Source: CAZHAC01 sp964383855
GTDB lineage: Bacteria > Chloroflexota > Dormibacteria > Dormibacterales > Dormibacteraceae
DNA length: 59,587 bases
NCBI GenBank assembly: GCA_964383855.1
Contig: CAYLIP010000006.1
Coordinates: 1 to 59,587, forward strand
Reading direction: 5' to 3'
Below the pieces are notes generated by a model. It worked only from the letters and a program-made list of their open reading frames with translations, did no database searches and was not told where the DNA came from. Within the stretch, counting starts at the first letter, position 1; the number at the start of each line of letters is the position of its first letter. Shown here piece by piece: positions 58,093 through 59,587 of this stretch. A program made the translations under genes and the position numbers.

Positions 58093-59223
58093 TTAACCGG
58101 CCCTGGAGACGCGAGGCGTGCCCTGGCGCCGGCGCGGGCTCCGCGCCCTGATCACCGCCCGGGGAACCCAGAGGGCAAAGGTGGACCCGGACTGCGAGGT
58201 CGACTCGAGGACCACGTCGCCTCCATTGGCCCGGGCCAGCGCGCGGCTCAGGTAAAGACCCAGACCGGTGCCGCCGGGATGGGCCTTCGAGCTCTCGCCC
58301 ACGCGATAGAACCGCTGGAAGATGCGCTCGCGCTCGCCGGATGGAACTCCGCCGCCCTTGTCGGCGACCCGGATCGCAGGCTCGGGACCGACCGTCACCA
58401 CGATCGCCGGCTCCGGGCCGCCGTAGGTGAGGGCGTTCTGCAGCAGGTTGTCGAGCACCCGGGCCAGCTGCTTGGGGTCGCCGCGCCCGCCGACCCGCTC
58501 CATGGGGACCAGGAGCTCGATCTGGCCTCGCAGCATGCGAGCTCTGGGCCGGGCTCGATTGACGGCGGCCCGGGCCAGGTCTCTCAGGTCGAGCGTCTGG
58601 GTCAGCGGCTTCAGGGCGTGGCTTTCGACCCTCGACGCCTCGATCAGATCGTCCGATACCTGGCGCACCTCCGCCAGCTTGGCCTCGATGATGCGCAGGG
58701 CCTCCTCCCACCGCTCGGGTGCCGGCCCGAGGTTCCCCTGCTGGAGGAGGCTCAGGTATCCGGAAGCCACCCCCAGCGGCGCCCTCAGCTCGTGGGCGGC
58801 CAAGTTCAGGAACTCGGTCTTGGCCTGGGACTCGCGCTGCTCCCGATCGACCAGGCGAGCCAGCTGCAGGAACACGGCCACCTTCGATCGAAGGACCTGC
58901 GGGATCACGGGCGGGGTCAGGAAGTCGACGGCGCCCAGGTCGTAGCCCTGGGCGGGGTCGATGTCGGCGGCGGCGGTGATGAAGATGATCGGGGTGCTTG
59001 CGGTGCGCGGCCGCTCGCGGATCAGGGCGGCCAGCTCAAAGCCGCTGATCTCGGGCATCCGGACGTCGACCAGCAGGACCGCGTAGTCGTGGGCCAGGAG
59101 CAGCCGGAGGGCTTCCCCGGCCGAGCCCGCCTCGTCGATGCGAACGTCGAGGGGTTCCAGGACGGCGCCCAGTGCGGTTCGTTTAGCGGGGTCGTCATCG
59201 ACGATCAGGACCGACGGCTCCAA
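58093..59223 (-). CDS. response regulator receiver - histidine kinase hybrid
   Basis: 376 residues. Residues 1-about 125 are a receiver domain (VLIVDDDPAKRTALGAVL, phospho-Asp in LLVDVRMPEISGFEL, FITAAADIDP, the Lys normally in KP replaced by TPPV). Residues about 140-360 are a HisKA/HATPase_c kinase with NLAAHELRAPLGVASGYLSL, DNLLQNALTYGG, VADKGGGVPSGE and GTGLGLYLSRALA. There is no membrane segment, so it is a cytosolic hybrid whose receiver is N-terminal. Its kinase core resembles the orphan kinase at 20.9-22.1 kb. TTG start with GAGGAG just upstream. Divergent from the SelW-like gene. Confidence 0.9.
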   Translation of the reverse strand: MEPSVLIVDDDPAKRTALGAVLEPLDVRIDEAGSAGEALRLLLAHDYAVLLVDVRMPEISGFELAALIRERPRTASTPIIFITAAADIDPAQGYDLGAVDFLTPPVIPQVLRSKVAVFLQLARLVDREQRESQAKTEFLNLAAHELRAPLGVASGYLSLLQQGNLGPAPERWEEALRIIEAKLAEVRQVSDDLIEASRVESHALKPLTQTLDLRDLARAAVNRARPRARMLRGQIELLVPMERVGGRGDPKQLARVLDNLLQNALTYGGPEPAIVVTVGPEPAIRVADKGGGVPSGERERIFQRFYRVGESSKAHPGGTGLGLYLSRALARANGGDVVLESTSQSGSTFALWVPRAVIRARSPRRRQGTPRVSRAG

Positions 59224-59262
59224 TCTCTCCTCTGGGTCGCCTCCACGTCGCCTTATGGGCTG

Positions 59263-59285
59263 AGGTTATAAACTCACTATAACCT
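59263..59285. promoter_or_regulatory. inverted repeat in the divergent promoter region
   Basis: AGGTTATA (59263-59270) and TATAACCT (59278-59285) are exact inverted copies around a 7-bp spacer. The site lies 40 bp upstream of the hybrid kinase start and 14 bp before the TACACT element of the SelW-like gene, so a bound regulator could affect both genes. Confidence 0.5.
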
Positions 59286-59298
59286 TTGGGAGCCCCAC

Positions 59299-59304
59299 TA
59301 CACT
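59299..59304 (+). promoter_or_regulatory. -10 element of a leaderless promoter (TACACT)
   Basis: TACACT lies 8 nt before GTG 59313 of the SelW-like gene. It supports this GTG as the true start and therefore reading through the downstream TGA. Confidence 0.5.
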
Positions 59305-59312
59305 CTGTTGTG

Positions 59313-59579
59313 GTGATCGACATCCGCGGGCGCCTGCGGCTGACCTACTGCACGGCCTGAAACTACCTGCCGGAAGCGGTCCGCTTCCTCGACGAGGTGC
59401 TGGGAGACTACGCGCCCTTCCTGGTCACCGAGATCGTCCCCGCGCGCCGCGGCGAGTTTGAGGTCGAGCTGGATGGAGAGGTGCTCTTCAGCCGCCTGCA
59501 GGCCGACCGCTTCCCCGAATATGCCGAGCTCCGGCCCGAGCTCGAGAGGCGCCTGGGTCCACCGCCCGCCTGGCGCTGA
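59313..59579 (+). CDS. SelW/Rdx-family protein, candidate selenoprotein with in-frame TGA (Sec)
   Basis: Reading from GTG 59313 gives VIDIRGRLRLTYCTA, then TGA at 59358-59360, then NYLPEAVRFLDEVLGDYAPF and on to a TGA stop at 59577: 88 residues if the first TGA codes selenocysteine. The fused sequence matches the Rdx (SelT/W/H) thioredoxin-like fold: beta-strand, CxxU redox motif (Cys13, Sec16), helix, then GEFEVELDGEVLFSRLQADR with the typical F-E-V-x-x-x-G segment and a C-terminal helix. The usual bacterial members have CxxC. A hairpin with bacterial SECIS geometry follows the TGA. A conventional gene caller would start at 59397 and miss the redox site. The alternative is a nonsense mutation of a Cys codon. 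Confidence 0.75.
59372..59388 (+). promoter_or_regulatory. candidate bacterial SECIS element
   Basis: GGAAGCG-GTC-CGCTTCC forms a perfect 7-bp stem with a 3-nt loop starting with G. The stem begins 11 nt after the TGA and the loop 18 nt after it. As I recall them, bacterial SECIS rules ask for a G among the first two loop bases and 16-37 nt between UGA and loop; both hold here. Confidence 0.6.
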
Positions 59580-59587
59580 CCAGGCGC

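Overview
The window is high-GC bacterial DNA of chromosomal character, densely packed and read from both strands. No 16S or 23S gene is present, so the host can only be inferred. Many GTG/TTG starts, many start codons placed 6-10 nt after a TANNNT hexamer (leaderless-type promoters), a MenG/UbiE-type menaquinone methyltransferase, ribosomal protein S21 and a lone 5S rRNA gene fit a soil lineage of the Chloroflexota/Dormibacterota type better than a classical actinobacterium. This is inference, not proof.

Layout. 1-6.4 kb: the 5' part of polA, a DUF151 nuclease, MgtC-like, a DegV pair, an MBL hydrolase and an SCP2 protein. 6.5-17.7 kb: DksA-like protein, aldehyde dehydrogenase, enoyl-CoA hydratase, an Eis-type acetyltransferase, an IpdAB-like CoA-transferase pair, a PaaI-type thioesterase, and a three-subunit molybdenum hydroxylase whose FAD subunit has the extra 4Fe-4S loop of 4-hydroxybenzoyl-CoA reductase, followed by an amidohydrolase. 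17.7-22 kb: small proteins, an ABC exporter, an orphan histidine kinase. 22.1-30 kb: TetR, a YjbQ-prenyl synthase fusion, MFS, MenG, an epimerase, and a PaaF/PaaG/PaaJ-like beta-oxidation trio. 30-34.3 kb: moaA (molybdenum cofactor, needed by the hydroxylase), a lipoprotein, xseA-xseB, a PRC-barrel protein. 34.3-41.5 kb: Kef-type antiporter, HtpX, glycan genes, 5S rRNA, rpsU, a tiny basic protein behind a long structured leader, a DMT exporter.

41.5-52.2 kb is one tightly overlapping minus-strand operon. It runs from a NodU-type carbamoyltransferase through four glycosyltransferase genes to phosphoheptose isomerase, heptose kinase/nucleotidyltransferase, an SDR and a fifth glycosyltransferase. 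One of the glycosyltransferases is fused to a GmhB-like heptose bisphosphate phosphatase. It looks like a pathway for a carbamoylated, ADP-heptose-derived glycan. 52.3-53.4 kb holds two tandem winged-helix regulators without receiver domains. They share an N-terminal helical module with a stand-alone 80-residue protein at 18.8 kb. 53.7-59.6 kb: a VOC protein, DUF72, a Mth938-like protein, trehalose synthase TreT, a receiver-kinase hybrid, and, at the right edge, the most notable object: a SelW/Rdx-like gene with an in-frame TGA in a CxxU motif followed by a hairpin with bacterial SECIS geometry, i.e. a candidate selenoprotein.
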